Part shown: in pieces, positions 47,578 through 58,736 of the stretch
Numbering within the stretch: position 1 is the first letter of the stretch
Layout: every line of letters begins with the position of its first letter
Source: Diorhabda sublineata
Taxonomy: Eukaryota > Arthropoda > Insecta > Coleoptera > Chrysomelidae
NCBI RefSeq assembly: GCF_026230105.1
Contig: NC_079481.1
Span: 32,278,489-32,342,488, forward strand
DNA length: 64,000 bases
Reading direction: 5' to 3'
Made by a program: the position numbers and the translations under genes
The notes under the pieces: model-generated
Seen by the model: the letters and a program-made list of their open reading frames with translations, nothing else
Databases searched by the model: none
Told to the model about the DNA's origin: nothing

Positions 47578-49084
47578 AAACTAGTGGACTTAGAAGAAAC
47601 ATTTGTCAGTAACAGTGTGCGGTGTTTTCAAGGTCATCGGTATGTTATTGAGATTGCAGGGTGGTTATACATAATACTGTTGTTTTGTGGAACAATTTTT
47701 GGGAAGTAAGAAGCGTGGAGATTACAACATGTCGTTGAAAATTCACTCGATTTGAACTTTTCTTCCTGAAAAATCAGGAAGTATGAGTGATGTACAAGAG
47801 GGAGGTTTTCACCAAGGTCTAAAGGTTTCCGAAGGACGAAATCAAGGTTTTTGGGATGGAAACGTATCGAGGGATTACTACTGGACCATTATGAGAGATA
47901 ATGATTCAAATAGCTATGAAAATAAAGCAAAAATTAGTCATTTACAATTTTTTCTAAAGCAAATAAAACACACTTTAAATGAAACCTCGGATTGTCTTCT
48001 AAATCATCCTCTACTTATCAAAGTAAATTTGTGTTGTTTTATTGTGCTCACAAAAATTTCAGTTATCTCTATGGATTTCCTTTTGATTTTTTGTCTAAAG
48101 CAAATAAAAATCCAATTTTTATTTGATTCCCAATCAGAAAAGAAATAATATTAATTGTTTTATTAAGTAAATAATCGTAAGTTGGTATTTATAACCTCAA
48201 AATATTTGATTTTTCTAGAATCTTCAATATTATTGTCGAGCACCTCAATTAATTCAAACTAGTCGTGAATTTTTGATTTTTTCTGGATAATTCTACCTAA
48301 ATGAATCGCGAATTTACAATATCGGATGCTAGATGTTATTTTGGTTGTCTACCTCGAAGGAAAATCATCAAATTCAACACGTTCAAATAGAAATTGTTTT
48401 TCAACGATTTGTTCTTCAGATTTTGCCCAATTGCTTACAGTAGAAATAAAAATTAGTCCATTTTTGAGTTGGTAAATACTTATTGGTCAATATTCGTACT
48501 AAAACTTTTTCCGTAAATCGTTTTCCTTCCTGCCTTATGTTTTTTGAAGAATTCGTATTTTGGAATGCCGAAAATGCATCCAAATTTATTTTAAACGTAT
48601 TTCGTTTAGACGTTTTCCAACTTTACGAGTAGTTAATAACACAAAACATAATAATAATGTTTTTTCAGTGTATATATAAATATATTTAAAAAAATTTTGC
48701 TTCACCTATTAATATTTAGGAGGAAAACCATTAAAATTACTTCTTATAAATAAAAATAACCCTAAACCTGAAGTTGTTGCAGACGGCCGAAAACTAAAAA
48801 TTGTTTTTTAATAAGCGGTTCCAAAAAAATAAAAGTAAAAATCATTGGTATCTTTTTTAATTTTCTAGCCAACAAAAAGCGGGCTGATTGAGCTGTCAGC
48901 CTTAGGGCGAACACTGCTTCTTTAATCACCTAATTACATGTCTGGTTCTCTAGTTGGCGGTATTATAGTAACTCAATTGTTTTCTTATATTATACAGATT
49001 GTCCACGCTAATATAAACAGTACGAAATTTGTCAATAATAAATTTATTTTTGTTTGTAACAAAACGGAAAGTTTTCACATCTTT
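47578..49084. other. Spacer with an unrecognised 121-residue frame
   Basis: The plus-strand frame 47783-48148 begins MSDVQEGGFHQGLKVSEG and ends in a Lys/Ile/Phe-rich tail. Residues ~66-80 (NETSDCLLNHPLLIK) are the conserved element D frame, which points to a mobile-element scrap over a host gene. No transposase or polymerase motif was found. The rest of the stretch is AT-rich. Confidence 0.35.
47977..48030. repeat. Dispersed element D, copy 2
   Basis: Same orientation and same translated frame as 42638-42702. Confidence 0.55.
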
Positions 49085-49240
49085 CAAGTGCCACACCCGG
49101 AGTTTCTAGGGAACAAGAAGAAGTCGCAAGGGGCTAAATCTGGCGAATAAGTCGATTGTGCTTCGAAATTTACGTTCAATCTCTGACCGAAAGGGATGAA
49201 TTCTTTGTGGACACATCTGGTAGCTGCCTCGCCAACTTTT
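49085..49240 (-). pseudogene. Mariner transposase fragment with internal deletion
   Basis: On the minus strand one frame reads VHKEFIPFGQRLNVNFEAQ followed directly by STYSPDLAPCDFFLFPRN. The first is the segment after the mariner 'WD..GI' region (VHKEFVPPGQTVN); the second surrounds the third catalytic aspartate. About 50 residues that normally separate them, including the second catalytic aspartate, are deleted. Upstream on the minus strand the sequence passes within ~40 bp into the first copy of the spacer that recurs in the neighbouring minisatellite. Confidence 0.8.
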
Positions 49241-49281
49241 TTTGCTTTCTGTTTCATTTCATGGTTTCATGTTTTGTTTTT

Positions 49282-51215
49282 GGGATTGACAGCTTGTCAG
49301 ATATCATTTTTATAATCAATCTACGTTTTTTTAAAAACACAAACAACAAAACAACCCGTTTTGACGTTTAATGCGTTGTTTATGACGTTTCGTGTCGTTT
49401 TTGACGTTTAATGCGTTGTTTTGACGTTTTGTGTCGTTTTTGAAGTTTAATTCGTGATTTTTGACGTTTAATGCGTGATTTTTGACGTTTTATGTGTCGT
49501 TTTTGACGTTTTCTGTGTCGTTTTTGACGTTTTTTGTGTCGTTTTTGACGTTTTGTGTCGCTTTTGACGTTTAATGTTTTGTTTTTGGGATTGACAGCTT
49601 GTCAGATATCATTTTTATAATCAATCTACGTTTTTTAAAAACACAAACAACAAAACAACCCGTTTTGACGTTTAATGCGTTGTTTATGACGTTTTGTGTC
49701 GTTTTTGACGTTTAATGCGTTGTTTTGACGTTTTGTGTCGTTTTTGAAGTTTAATTCGTGATTTTTGACGTTTAATGCGTGGTTTTTGACGTTTTATGTG
49801 TCGTTTTTGACTTTTAATGCATGGTTTTTGACGTTTTTTGTGTCGTTTTTGACGTTTTGTGTCGCTTTTGACGTTTAATGTTTTGTTTTTGGGATTGACA
49901 GCTTGTCAGATATCATTTCTATAATCAATCTACGTTTTTTAAAAACACAAACAACAAAACAATCCGTTTTGACGTTTAATGCGTTGTTTTGACGTTTTGT
50001 GTCGTTTTTGAAGTTTAATTCGTGATTTTTGACGTTTAATGCGTAGTTTTTGACGTTTTATGTGTCGTTTTTGACTTTTAATGCATGGTTTTTGACGTTT
50101 TTTGTGTCGTTTTTGACGTTTTGTGTCGCTTTTGACGTTTAATGTTTTGTTTTTGGGATTGACAGCTTGTCAGATATCATTTTTATAATCAATCTACGTT
50201 TTTTAAAAACACAAACAACAAAACGACCCGTTTTGGCATTTAATGCGTTATTTTTTACGTTTTGTGTCGTTTTTGACGTTTAATGCGTTGTTTTGACGTT
50301 TTGTCTCATTTTTGACGTTTTGTGTGTCGTTTTTGACGTTTTGTGTCTTTTTGATGTTTAATGTTTTTTTCTTTTGGGATTGACAGCTTGTCAGATATCA
50401 TTTTTATAATCAATCTACGTTTTTTAAAAGCACAAACAACAAAACAACCCGTTTTGAAGTTTAATGCGTTGTTTTTGACGTTTAATGCGTTGTTTTGACG
50501 TTTTGTGTCGTTTTTGAAGTTTAATTCGTGATTTTTGTCGTTTAATGCGTGGTTTTAGACGTTTTATGTGTCGTTTTTGACGTTTTCTGTGTCGTTTTTG
50601 ATGTTTTATGTGTCGTTTTTGACGTTTAATGCGTTGTTTTTGACGTTTTGTCCCATTTTTGACGTTTTGTGTGTCGTTTTTGACGTTTTGTGTCTTTTTG
50701 ATGTTTAATGTTTTTTTCTTTTGGGATTGACAGCTTGTCAGATATCAGTTTTATAATCAATCTACGTTTTTTAAAAGCACACACAACAAAACAACCCGTT
50801 TTGACGTTTAATGCGTTATTTTTGACGTTTTGTGTCATTTTTGACGTTTAATGCGTTGTTTTGACGTTTTGTGTCGTTTTTGAAGTTTAATTCGTGATTT
50901 TTGACGTTTAATGCGTGGTTTTAGACGTTTTATGTGTCGTTTTTGACGTTTTCTGTGTCGTTTTTGATGTTTTATGTGTCGTTTTTGACGTTTAATGCGT
51001 TGTTTTTGACGTTTTGTGTCGTTTTGACGTTTGAAGCATCATTATTGACATTTGATGCGTTGTTATTGACGTTTTGTCTCATTTTTGACGTTTTGTGTGT
51101 CGTTATTGACGTTTTGTGTCGTTTTTGACGTTTAATGTTTTGTTTTTGGGATTAACAGCTTGTCAGATATCATTTTTATAATCAATCTACGTTTTTTAAA
51201 AACATAAACAACCCA
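49282..51215. repeat. TTTTTGACG minisatellite, array 1, with seven ~75-bp spacers
   Basis: The basic unit is about 20 bp: TTTTTGACGTTTTGTGTCG or TTTTTGACGTTTAATGCGTTG. A second sequence (GGGATTGACAGCTTGTCAGA ... ATAATCAATCTACGTTTTTT ... AACAACAAAACAACCCG) interrupts at about 49282, 49587, 49891, 50155, 50376, 50723 and 51148. The composite units are therefore 304, 264, 221, 347 and 425 bp long; the spacer stays constant while the number of short units between spacers varies. The spacer begins with the small palindrome TGACAGCTTGTCA. Frames such as 50626-50838 and 50934-51128 are by-products. Confidence 0.95.
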
Positions 51216-51805
51216 AATTCGTTTAATTAAATGTTGACGGACATCCGATCACAAAGTAGTTTATATTAGGACGTCCGGTATAACCAGCGACGGCTGTTGC
51301 ATATTGTTATGATACCAAATTAAATTTCAAATGGAAATTTATTTTTTTTTTATCTAGATTGAAAATTTCTATGTGATTTATGAATATTTATTGAGATAAT
51401 AAAATAGGAATTAATCAGATTCTCACCGTCGAACTAACAGATGGTGTTTGCCGATTAATTAATGTGAAATCATTTGATTGTGTTAAATACTGAACTCATA
51501 CACAAACAGACGTGAATTTCTATTGGTAAAAATGGCCAAACGCCTCTTGTTTTGAATCGACAACAACTCCTTACCAAATTTGAGTTGTATGTCGCAATAC
51601 AACACTTTTGGTTCCTTTTCCGGTTTATTTGGTCTCGTTTTTCGTACGAAAATGGACCCAAATTAAAAAGTCCTTGTTGTAATTGCACATTTTGTCGAAA
51701 TTTGTTAGATTCTTAGTCTAGTATTTGTCACTGCCTCTATTTTCTTCCAATATTATGAGGTTTCTTCGATCAGTAGTTTAATGGTAAATAAAACGTATAT
51801 TCTTC
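51216..51805. other. Unique spacer, no gene supported
   Basis: A minus-strand frame at 51470-51688 lacks any recognised motif. Otherwise AT-rich unique sequence. Confidence 0.35.
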
Positions 51806-51946
51806 GCATATTTTACCAGATAGACTTTTTCACAGAAAAAATAATCTAGTGACTACAAATCTGGAGATTAAGCTGGCCACCAAATGTCTTGTAATAACAC
51901 ATTCAAGTAATTTCGACCAACGGCACTAAAGTGTGTTTTAAACTGG
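51806..51946 (-). pseudogene. Mariner-like catalytic-domain fragment with stops
   Basis: On the minus strand one frame reads THFSAVGRNYLNVLLQDIWW, then SPDL.SLDYFFCEKVYLVKY, with two stop codons. The pattern HFS..VR.YLN..F...WI....SPDLTPLDFFLWG.VK..VY is the catalytic end of the mariner-like family whose N-terminus is the DUF4817 type, the same type as the fragment at 24974-25331. It is not an active gene. Confidence 0.7.
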
Positions 51947-52329
51947 ATTTTTTATAGCGGAAACGATCTAAATACTTTGATCTAATCAAATTTTTCTCTA
52001 TAAGATGATTTTAATAATACAGGGGTCTTCAATAGTCTCAAATAGATGTTAGAATCATCAGATGATTATAAAGATAAAACTAATGATGTTAGAGACATAT
52101 CCTACTCTAATTTGCGTATAGAGGCCTTTGAATATTTGGTAATCGTACTTCTATTTCCTTTTAAACTTTGACAGTTAGTAAAATTGAAGTAAATTTTGGA
52201 TTTTTTTGGAATTTAGTTCACTGGTTTGTGGATTTGTTATTCAAGCTTCGAGTTATGGAAGCGCTGATCTGAATATGTCTAATCTGACATCTCCAACATG
52301 AAGTTTGACATTTCGAGTTGTTTACAGAT
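51947..52329. other. Spacer, no gene seen
   Basis: AT-rich DNA that includes the small dispersed motif GAAGTTTGACATTT near 52300, next to the end of the retrotransposon fragment. Confidence 0.4.
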
Positions 52330-53190
52330 ACTTCTTCTTCTTTTTCTTCTTTTTTTAATGTAAGCAAAATGCTTGTTTTTTCCCCGTATCCCGCTCAATT
52401 ATTAGAGAGGTTATCGCTCCATCTCTTGCGGAGTCTTTCAACGCTTCGACGCTCTAAGTCTCTAGTCTCAAGCTATTTTGACCATCTTCTAATTTCCTCG
52501 CTTCTTTCCTTGCCAAAAAGTGTTTTTCCATCGATGTGTCTGACCCTACAAGATTTTGACGGCCTTGTAGATTCGGAATTTGGTTTTCCGATATATTTTT
52601 TTTATTTCATCGTCTACAATCAGTTTGCATCTGGTAGGTGTTTTTGAACTGGTCATACATTTCGTTTTTGGTGCAGATATCTTCGTTTTGTAAACTTTCC
52701 GCCGTTATGTTGAATCTGAATCTGAGGATCATCTTCGTTTTTTGTAATCAGAACAATCTGTTTCCGATGGTGTTTATATGGGATTTGCTTGTTGTATAGA
52801 CGGTCCTCCAATTGTATTCCATTCGAACGCCTTTTCCAGGTCTATAAAACACATGAACGCCGGTTTGTTATACTCGATTTTTCAGTGTAATTTGACGCAG
52901 GACAAATATCGCATCTGTACGAGATCTTCCTGATCTGAATCCTTGCTGTTCATCGCTCAATGTGGTGATGTCATTGATTTTGTTTGTCATGATTTTTGTT
53001 ACTAGCTTCGAGGTTGTATTTTGAAGGTTGATGCCTCGATAGTTTGTGAGTTGTCTCATTTTTTGAACGGTAAAATTGTGGTACTTATTCATCCGAAATT
53101 TTTTGATGTAATAAGGTTTTAGCTGCTATTTCAGGCTTCTCTCGAAGATCGGTTAGAATGCCGTCTGAGCTTGGACTTTTTCTTTTTTAA
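52330..53190 (-). pseudogene. Non-LTR retrotransposon reverse transcriptase, decayed
   Basis: Reading down the minus strand from 53190, a first piece gives DGILTDLREKPE. The frame 53092-52868 gives NYRGINLQNTTSKLVTKI, then LSDEQQGFRSGRSRTDAIF, the reverse-transcriptase fingers region. After frameshifts come CFIDLEKAF-like text, then TKNEDDPQ.Q.QHNGGKFTK and, at about 52560-52370, EEIRRWSK and RLRKRWSDNLSNN, the C-terminal tail. The block with the catalytic YxDD is missing (deletion near 52750) and stops are frequent. The element type is an insect endonuclease/reverse-transcriptase family that would copy its RNA at a nicked target. A plus-strand frame at 52318-52647 is a shadow. Confidence 0.85.
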
Positions 53191-53682
53191 GTTTTTTACG
53201 TTTAATGCGTTATTTTTGACGTTTTTGATGTTTTATGTCGTTTTTGACGTTTTATGTCGTTTTTCACCTTTTGTCTGTCGTTTTTTACGTTTAATGCGTT
53301 ATTTTTGATGTTTTATGCCGTTTTTGACGTTTTATGTCGTTTGTCATCTTTTGTGTGTCGTTTTTTACGTTTAATGCATTGTGTTTGACGTTTGGTGTAT
53401 CATTTTTGACGTTTTATGCCGTTTTTGACGTTTTATGTCATTTTTGAAGTTATGTGTGTCGTTTTTGACACTTAATGCGTGGTTTTTGACGTTTTGTGTG
53501 TCGTTTTTAATGTTTTGTGTGTCGTTTTTGACGTTTAATGCGTTGTTTATTACCTTTAATGCGTGGTTTTTAATGTTTTGTGTGTCGTTTTTGACGTTTA
53601 ATGCGTTGTTTATTACCTTTAATGCGTGGTTTTTAATGTTTTGTGTGTCGTTTTTGACGTTTAATGCGTTATTTTTGACGTT
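53191..53682. repeat. TTTTTGACG minisatellite, array 2
   Basis: The same ~20-bp unit as array 1 but without the ~75-bp spacer. A larger unit is visible near 53.45-53.66 kb, where CGTTGTTTATTACCTTTAAT occurs twice 62 bp apart. It abuts retrotransposon pieces on both sides. Confidence 0.93.
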
Positions 53683-53887
53683 TCTAGCTTCGAGGCTGTA
53701 TTTTGAAGGTTGATGCCTCGATAGTTTGTGAGTTGTCTCATTTTTTGAACGGTTAAATTGTGGTACTTATTCATCCGGAATTTTTTGATGTAATAGGATT
53801 TTAGTTAAAGGTTTTAGCTGCTGTTTCAGGCTTCTCTCGAAGATCGGTTAGAATGCCGTCTGAGCTTGGACTTTTTCTTTTTCAAGT
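53683..53887 (-). repeat. Second copy of part of the reverse transcriptase fragment
   Basis: About 200 bp match 53003-53190 in the same orientation (TAGCTTCGAGG ... TTGAAGGTTGATGCCTCGAT ... GAGCTTGGACTTTTTC). They differ by an inserted TTAAAGGTTTTAG near 53800 and a few substitutions. It encodes the same NYRGINLQNT segment on the minus strand. The left edge, TTCTAGCTTCGAG, also reappears at 54162-54185, after which the copy breaks off. Confidence 0.93.
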
Positions 53888-54161
53888 TTTTGACGTTTAA
53901 TGCGTTGTTTTTGACGTTTTATATCGTTTTTGAAGTTATGTGTGTCGTTTTTGACGTTTAATGCGTGGTTTTTGACATTTTGTGTGTCGTTTTTAATGTT
54001 TTGTGTGTCGTTTTTGACGTTTTATGTCTTTGTTGACGTTTTATGTCATTTTTGAAGTTATGTGTGTCGTTTTTGACGTTTCATGTCATTTTTGACGTTT
54101 TGTGTGTCGTTTTTAATGTTTTGTGTATCGTTTTTAACGTTTAATACGTTATTTTTGACGT
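53888..54161. repeat. TTTTTGACG minisatellite, array 3
   Basis: Continuation of the same ~20-bp family between the second retrotransposon piece and a third, ~24-bp remnant (54162-54185). Confidence 0.92.
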
Positions 54162-54185
54162 TTCTAGCTTCGAGATTGTATTTTG

Positions 54186-54920
54186 TAACTTGATTTTGGA
54201 CCCAAGTTTCCTGGTTTTGTGGAATGTGGAGCTTCCGATGGTAGCTAATACCTACGCAATTAGCTTAACATCAAAAGAATGTTGAAACATTGAAACAACG
54301 TTGCCAGACTGTTATTCAAACTATATACATACTTTTTTTTTTAAAATAATCCCTACGCCCAAATATCTAATTACATCCCTTTTTACTCGAAATACCTATC
54401 GAACGATATACCAAAAAGTCGGAGGAAGTACCGCCTAATTCTTAAACGTTTTTTTCGAAATAATTATAATGATAATAAGGTATAAAGAGGCACAATGCAC
54501 ATAACATCAAGTGTTTTATATGTATCTTCTGAATCTAAAACAATTTCCCATCTTTCAGTGTTAACCTGACGCGAAACGAGATCACATGATGAGATGGGAT
54601 ATCTCAGGGATATAATTACGAACAGGTATATATAATAACATATCAATCAACTTCTAATTATATAGGTGGATCCAGATAGTTTGTATTCGAGTTTAGAACG
54701 TACAGGGTGATCGAATAACTGAATTGCTTCGATAGGGAAAATGCGGGAGGTACTTAATTGATATTGAATTGTCTTTAGCTGTGCTGCTGTTTCTAATCAT
54801 CGATCGATTTTGAAAATAACTACGTAAAATTAAAGATAATTCAGATCACTAGTACTTACGTTACACCGTACTATTTATATTTAAATAAAAAACAATTAGT
54901 TTTCTTTGGTTAACAATTAG
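54186..54920. other. Unique spacer, no gene supported
   Basis: The minus-strand frame 54464-54646 has no motif. The phrase AACGTTGCCAGACTG near 54299 recalls similar words at 10.07 and 10.25 kb. Confidence 0.35.
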
Positions 54921-56362
54921 TTTAATGCATTGTTGGTGCGTGTGTCGTTTTGACGTTAAATGCGTTGTTTTTGACGTTTTATGTCGTTTTTGACGTTTAA
55001 TGCGTTGTGTTTGACGTTTGATGTATCGTTATTGACGTTTTATGTCGTTTGAAGTTATGTGTGTCATTTTTAACGTTTAATGCGTAGTTTTTGACGTTTT
55101 GTGTTTCGTTTTTAATGTTTTGTGTGTCGTTTTTAATGTTTAATGCGTTGTTTTTGACGTTTTGTGTCGTTTTTGACGTTTTTGACGTTTGATGCGTTGT
55201 TTTGACGTTTTGTGTCCTTTATGACCTTTAATGCGTGGTTTTTGACGTTTTATGTGTCGTTTTTGACGTTTTCTGTGTCGTTTTTGACGTTTTCTGTGTC
55301 GTTTTGTGTGTCGTTTTTGACGTTTAATACGTTGTTTTGACGTTTTGTGTCGTTTTTAATGTTTTGTGTGTCGTAATTGACGTTTAATGCGTTGTTTTTG
55401 ACGTTTTGTTTCATTTTTGAAGTTTAATGCGTTGTTTTTAACGTTTTGTGTGTCGTTTTTAATGTTTTGTTTGTCGTTTTGACGTTAAATGCGTTGTTTT
55501 GACGTTTTATGTCGTTTTTGACGTTTTAAATCGTTTTTGACGTTTTGTGTGTCGTTTTTAATGTTTTGTTTGTCGTTTTGATGTTTAATGCGTTGTTTTG
55601 ACGTTTTGTGTCGTTTTTGAAGTTTAATTCGTGATTTTTGACGTTTAATGCGGGGTTTTTGACGTTTTATGTCTCGTTTTTGACGTTTTCTGTGTCGTTT
55701 TTAATGTTTTGTGTATCATTTTTGACGTTTAATGCGTTGGTAATGACGTTTTGTGTCGTTTTGACGTTTGAAGCATCATTATTGACATTTGATGCGTTGT
55801 TATTGACGTTTTATCTCATTTTTGACGTTTAATGCGTTGTTTTTGACGTTTTGTGTTTCGTTTTTAATGTTTTGTGTCCTTTATGACCTTTAATGCATGG
55901 TTTTTGACGTTTTGTGTCGTTTTTGAAGTTTAATTCGTGATTTTTGACGTTTAATGCGTGGCTTTTGACGTTTCGTCTGTCGTTTTTGAAGTTTTATGTG
56001 TCGTTTTTAATGTTTTGTGTATCGTTTTGACGTTAAATGCGTTGTTTTTGACGTTTTATGTCATTTTTGACGTTTAAAGCATCATTATTGACATTTGATG
56101 CGTTGTTTTTGACGTTTTGTCTCATTTTTGACGTTTAATGCGTTGTTTTTGACGTTTTGTGTCGTTTTTGAAGTTTTGTGTGTCGTTTTGACGTTAAATG
56201 CGTTGTTTTTGACGTTTTGTGTCGTTTTTGGAGTTTAATTCGTGATTTTTGACGTTTAATGCGTGGCTTTTGACGTTTCGTCTGTCGTTTTTGACGTTTT
56301 ATGTGTCGTTTTTAATGTTTTGTGTATCGTTTTGACGTTAAATGCGTTGTTTTTGACGTTCA
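54921..56362. repeat. TTTTTGACG minisatellite, array 4
   Basis: About 1.4 kb of the ~20-bp units in many variants (TGTGTCG, TATGTCG, AATGCGTTG, AATTCGTGA). Blocks of several units recur; for example GACGTTTGAAGCATCATTAT and its relatives at 51.03, 55.76 and 56.07 kb show that array 4 and array 1 share composite units. Confidence 0.94.
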
Positions 56363-57269
56363 TGTAAACTCTGGACTTGGCGAAATTCAAGTGGAAAATG
56401 CAATTTCCATTTTAAATTTATTATGGAAAGAGGTTTTTGGTCATAAATTGCAAAATCAACAACCGAAGAAGCGGTTGATGATTTCAAATTAAATATTTTG
56501 AAAATACCTCAATTAAAATGGAAAAGATGCTTCGGCAATTGGTTCAAAAGCATACACAAAATGGAGAATCTATTGGAAAACAATAAAGCCATTTCCAATT
56601 ATCAAAACATCAGTATTACATCGACATCACAAATTTTCACAAACCAAAAATTCGTTGAAGCATTTTTTGAGATAGTAAGTTCCACATTTGAAATTTAAGA
56701 GTCTGTATCACCCTGTAAGCGTTCAAAAAGAAGATGGGATTAATTTTAGGTTAGAGTTTGTATCATAATAATTTAAAAGAATCTTTTGTGTATCAGTCGC
56801 TGTTATTTTAGAGGCCGGTGGTGCTTTTCGTATTTAGACAGAAAATTAATAGATTTTCATTGGTTTCTTTAATAAACAGTTACACCTGAATGATGTGCGT
56901 ATATTGATTTTTTAACAAAATCTAAATAGCTACACGTAGGCACCATAAAAAATAACGATACCCACCGGAAAACAAAAAAGAAAATAAACTATTGATACGC
57001 CAAGTTTACACGCTCGGTTTACCTTGAAAAACATGAGTCCCAAGCCCCAAATCAACTCGGAATTTCGATTAACCTTTTATACCATCTGGAAGGTCAGTTG
57101 GTCTAACTAATTGGTCAGCACTAGTTGTCTTCCATCTCACCAAACCAAACCAAACATCTAGACACTTGAAGAGGCTTGTCAAGCATGGATAGTGAGACCT
57201 AGAACCATTCAATGGTTCTAGGTGGTAGAGAAATAACAGACCTGCGAAGACCATCAACGCGGTGGTCAA
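56363..57269. other. Spacer with a weak 66-residue frame
   Basis: The plus-strand frame 56498-56698 (MKIPQLKWKRCFGNWFKSIH and on) has a protein-like Lys/Asn-rich composition but no recognised domain and no clear splice context. The block 57069-57210 carries an opposite-strand frame that overlaps the mariner fragment downstream and is not supported. Confidence 0.3.
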
Positions 57270-57790
57270 CCAAAAGATGTGACGACTCCAGAAATGTCCA
57301 GGAAGCGCGCGAACTAGCAGACATAGTATCAGAAAGCTGCGAAGATGTTTCCATCGAGTATTTGGTAATGTTGCACAGAATTTTTGCGCCGTTTTATAAC
57401 CATGGGTGAAACGTGGGTACATGACTTCACGTCCGACACAAAAGAACAATCAAAACAATGGACTGGAAAGAGAGAATCGGCTCCAAAGAAGGCAAAGACT
57501 GTTCCATCTGCAGACGTCGGATTTTTGGGATAAATCTCATTGACTATCTTGGAAAAAAGGAAATTCTATCAACGGCGAGTATTATCCGATTGTTTGAGCC
57601 AACAAATCAAGCAAAAAAATAGCATTTGGTGTTGTTTTATCAAGACAATGCACCAGATCATAAAACGGGTATTGCAATGGCTAAAATTAACGAATTAAAG
57701 TTTGAATTGCTACTTTATTCATCAGATTTAGCCTTCTAGGATTATTTTTTGTTCCCGGACCTGAAAAAATAGTTTGGTGGTCAAAGATTT
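57270..57790 (+). pseudogene. Mariner transposase, longest fragment, catalytically dead
   Basis: Readable in order: VTTPEMSRKRAN-like text at ~57278; then from ~57379 in one frame EFLRRFITMGETWVHDFTSD and TKEQSKQW, then ESAPKKAKTVPSAD; then INGEYY; then from ~57631 VLFYQDNAPDHKTGIAMAK, INELKFELL, YSSDLAF, stop, DYFLFPDLKK, stop, FGGQRF. This covers the catalytic core. The first catalytic aspartate (TMDETW or TGDETW in active relatives) is Gly, the second (QDNAP) is kept, and the third (DYFLF) follows a stop. About four frameshifts or deletions are needed to follow the protein. The overlapping frames at 57069-57449 (minus) and 57212-57409 (plus) are shadows. Confidence 0.88.
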
Positions 57791-58205
57791 TCCTGATAGT
57801 TTCGAAATAGTGAAAACTAGAGATAGACCAAAAAGAAACGGACGCGGACCTCCAATACTATCGCTGCAGGTTAAAACCCCAACTTAGGGCTGCAGGACCC
57901 CATAAAGCACGCCGCGTCAGTCGTGTGGTGCATCCTTGCAACAATCGATGAGAGTATTTACCATTAAGCAGAGTTGGAGTCTTCTTTTGTACAGTTTTGT
58001 GTTTTATAGATTTGCTCATAATTAAGTATAAATTAAAACCAAATTTCGACTTAGATATTACTCAGTAAATAGGAAAGTATTTATATTGTATGTAGTACAT
58101 ACTAAAGATTTCGTTTTTGTCTCAATTTTGAAAAAAAATGAAGCAGCAGATGCCTATTGACATTTACGAAAAAAAGGCTTTTGGTGAAAAAATTAATAGT
58201 AGAAA
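57791..58205. other. Spacer, no gene seen
   Basis: A short GC-richer stretch (57840-57930, CTGCAGG twice) precedes AT-rich DNA. No frame or element is recognised. Confidence 0.35.
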
Positions 58206-58640
58206 AAAATCGATACAAATTTTGTTTTTTACATTTTGCGCTGAATTTATGCAAAACTCGACTTTGTTACTATGGGCAATATTGTAGAGAATTGAAAAAT
58301 CTTCAAAATAAGCTTTTATAAATTAATATTCGATAATTTGTTACTTAGATAATTTAACCGAAATGTGAAAAATTTTAATTTTTTGAATTGTTTATAATTT
58401 GTTTGATTTTGAATATGAAGGTTTATTATTCACTGAAAACCGAGATCTCGATGTACTTAATCGATTCTCTAAAGATGAACCCTGTGGTCTCAATAGTTTT
58501 TGCAAAATCGCAATTAAACCATAGGAGGCCCTTTTATTTCAAAGGGCCATTCCTGCTCACCGGATGATCCTATGATCATTTGGAAAGTCGCGTTGGAAAG
58601 AAGAAGAGTTGAACTAAAAATCCCTAATCTCAGTTTTTTT
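58206..58640. repeat. Left arm of a ~435-bp inverted repeat
   Basis: Reverse complement of 60947-61377, with roughly nineteen of twenty bases matching by eye along GAGATCTCGATGTACTTAAT ... ATCATTTGGAAAGTCGCGTT. The arm contains a small hairpin (GGCCCTTTT ... AAAGGGCC). A short diverged copy of part of the arm follows at 58675-58728 (GGGCGCTGTGGCCTAAATAG versus GAACCCTGTGGTCTCAATAG). Confidence 0.93.
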
Positions 58641-58736
58641 AATTTTTTTTGACCCAAAAAAATGTTCAATCAATACTTTAAATATGGGCGCTGTGGCCTA
58701 AATAGTTTTTGTAAAATGGCAATTCAAGTAAAGCAG

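Noticed and set aside
47783..48148. Possible host gene of 121 residues
   Set aside because: Part of it is the dispersed element D frame and the C-terminus is low-complexity; no exon structure was found.
52318..52647. 109-residue plus-strand frame
   Set aside because: Shadow of the minus-strand reverse transcriptase C-terminal tail (RLRKRWSDNL).
57069..57449. 126-residue minus-strand frame
   Set aside because: It overlaps the plus-strand mariner fragment and is a shadow of it.
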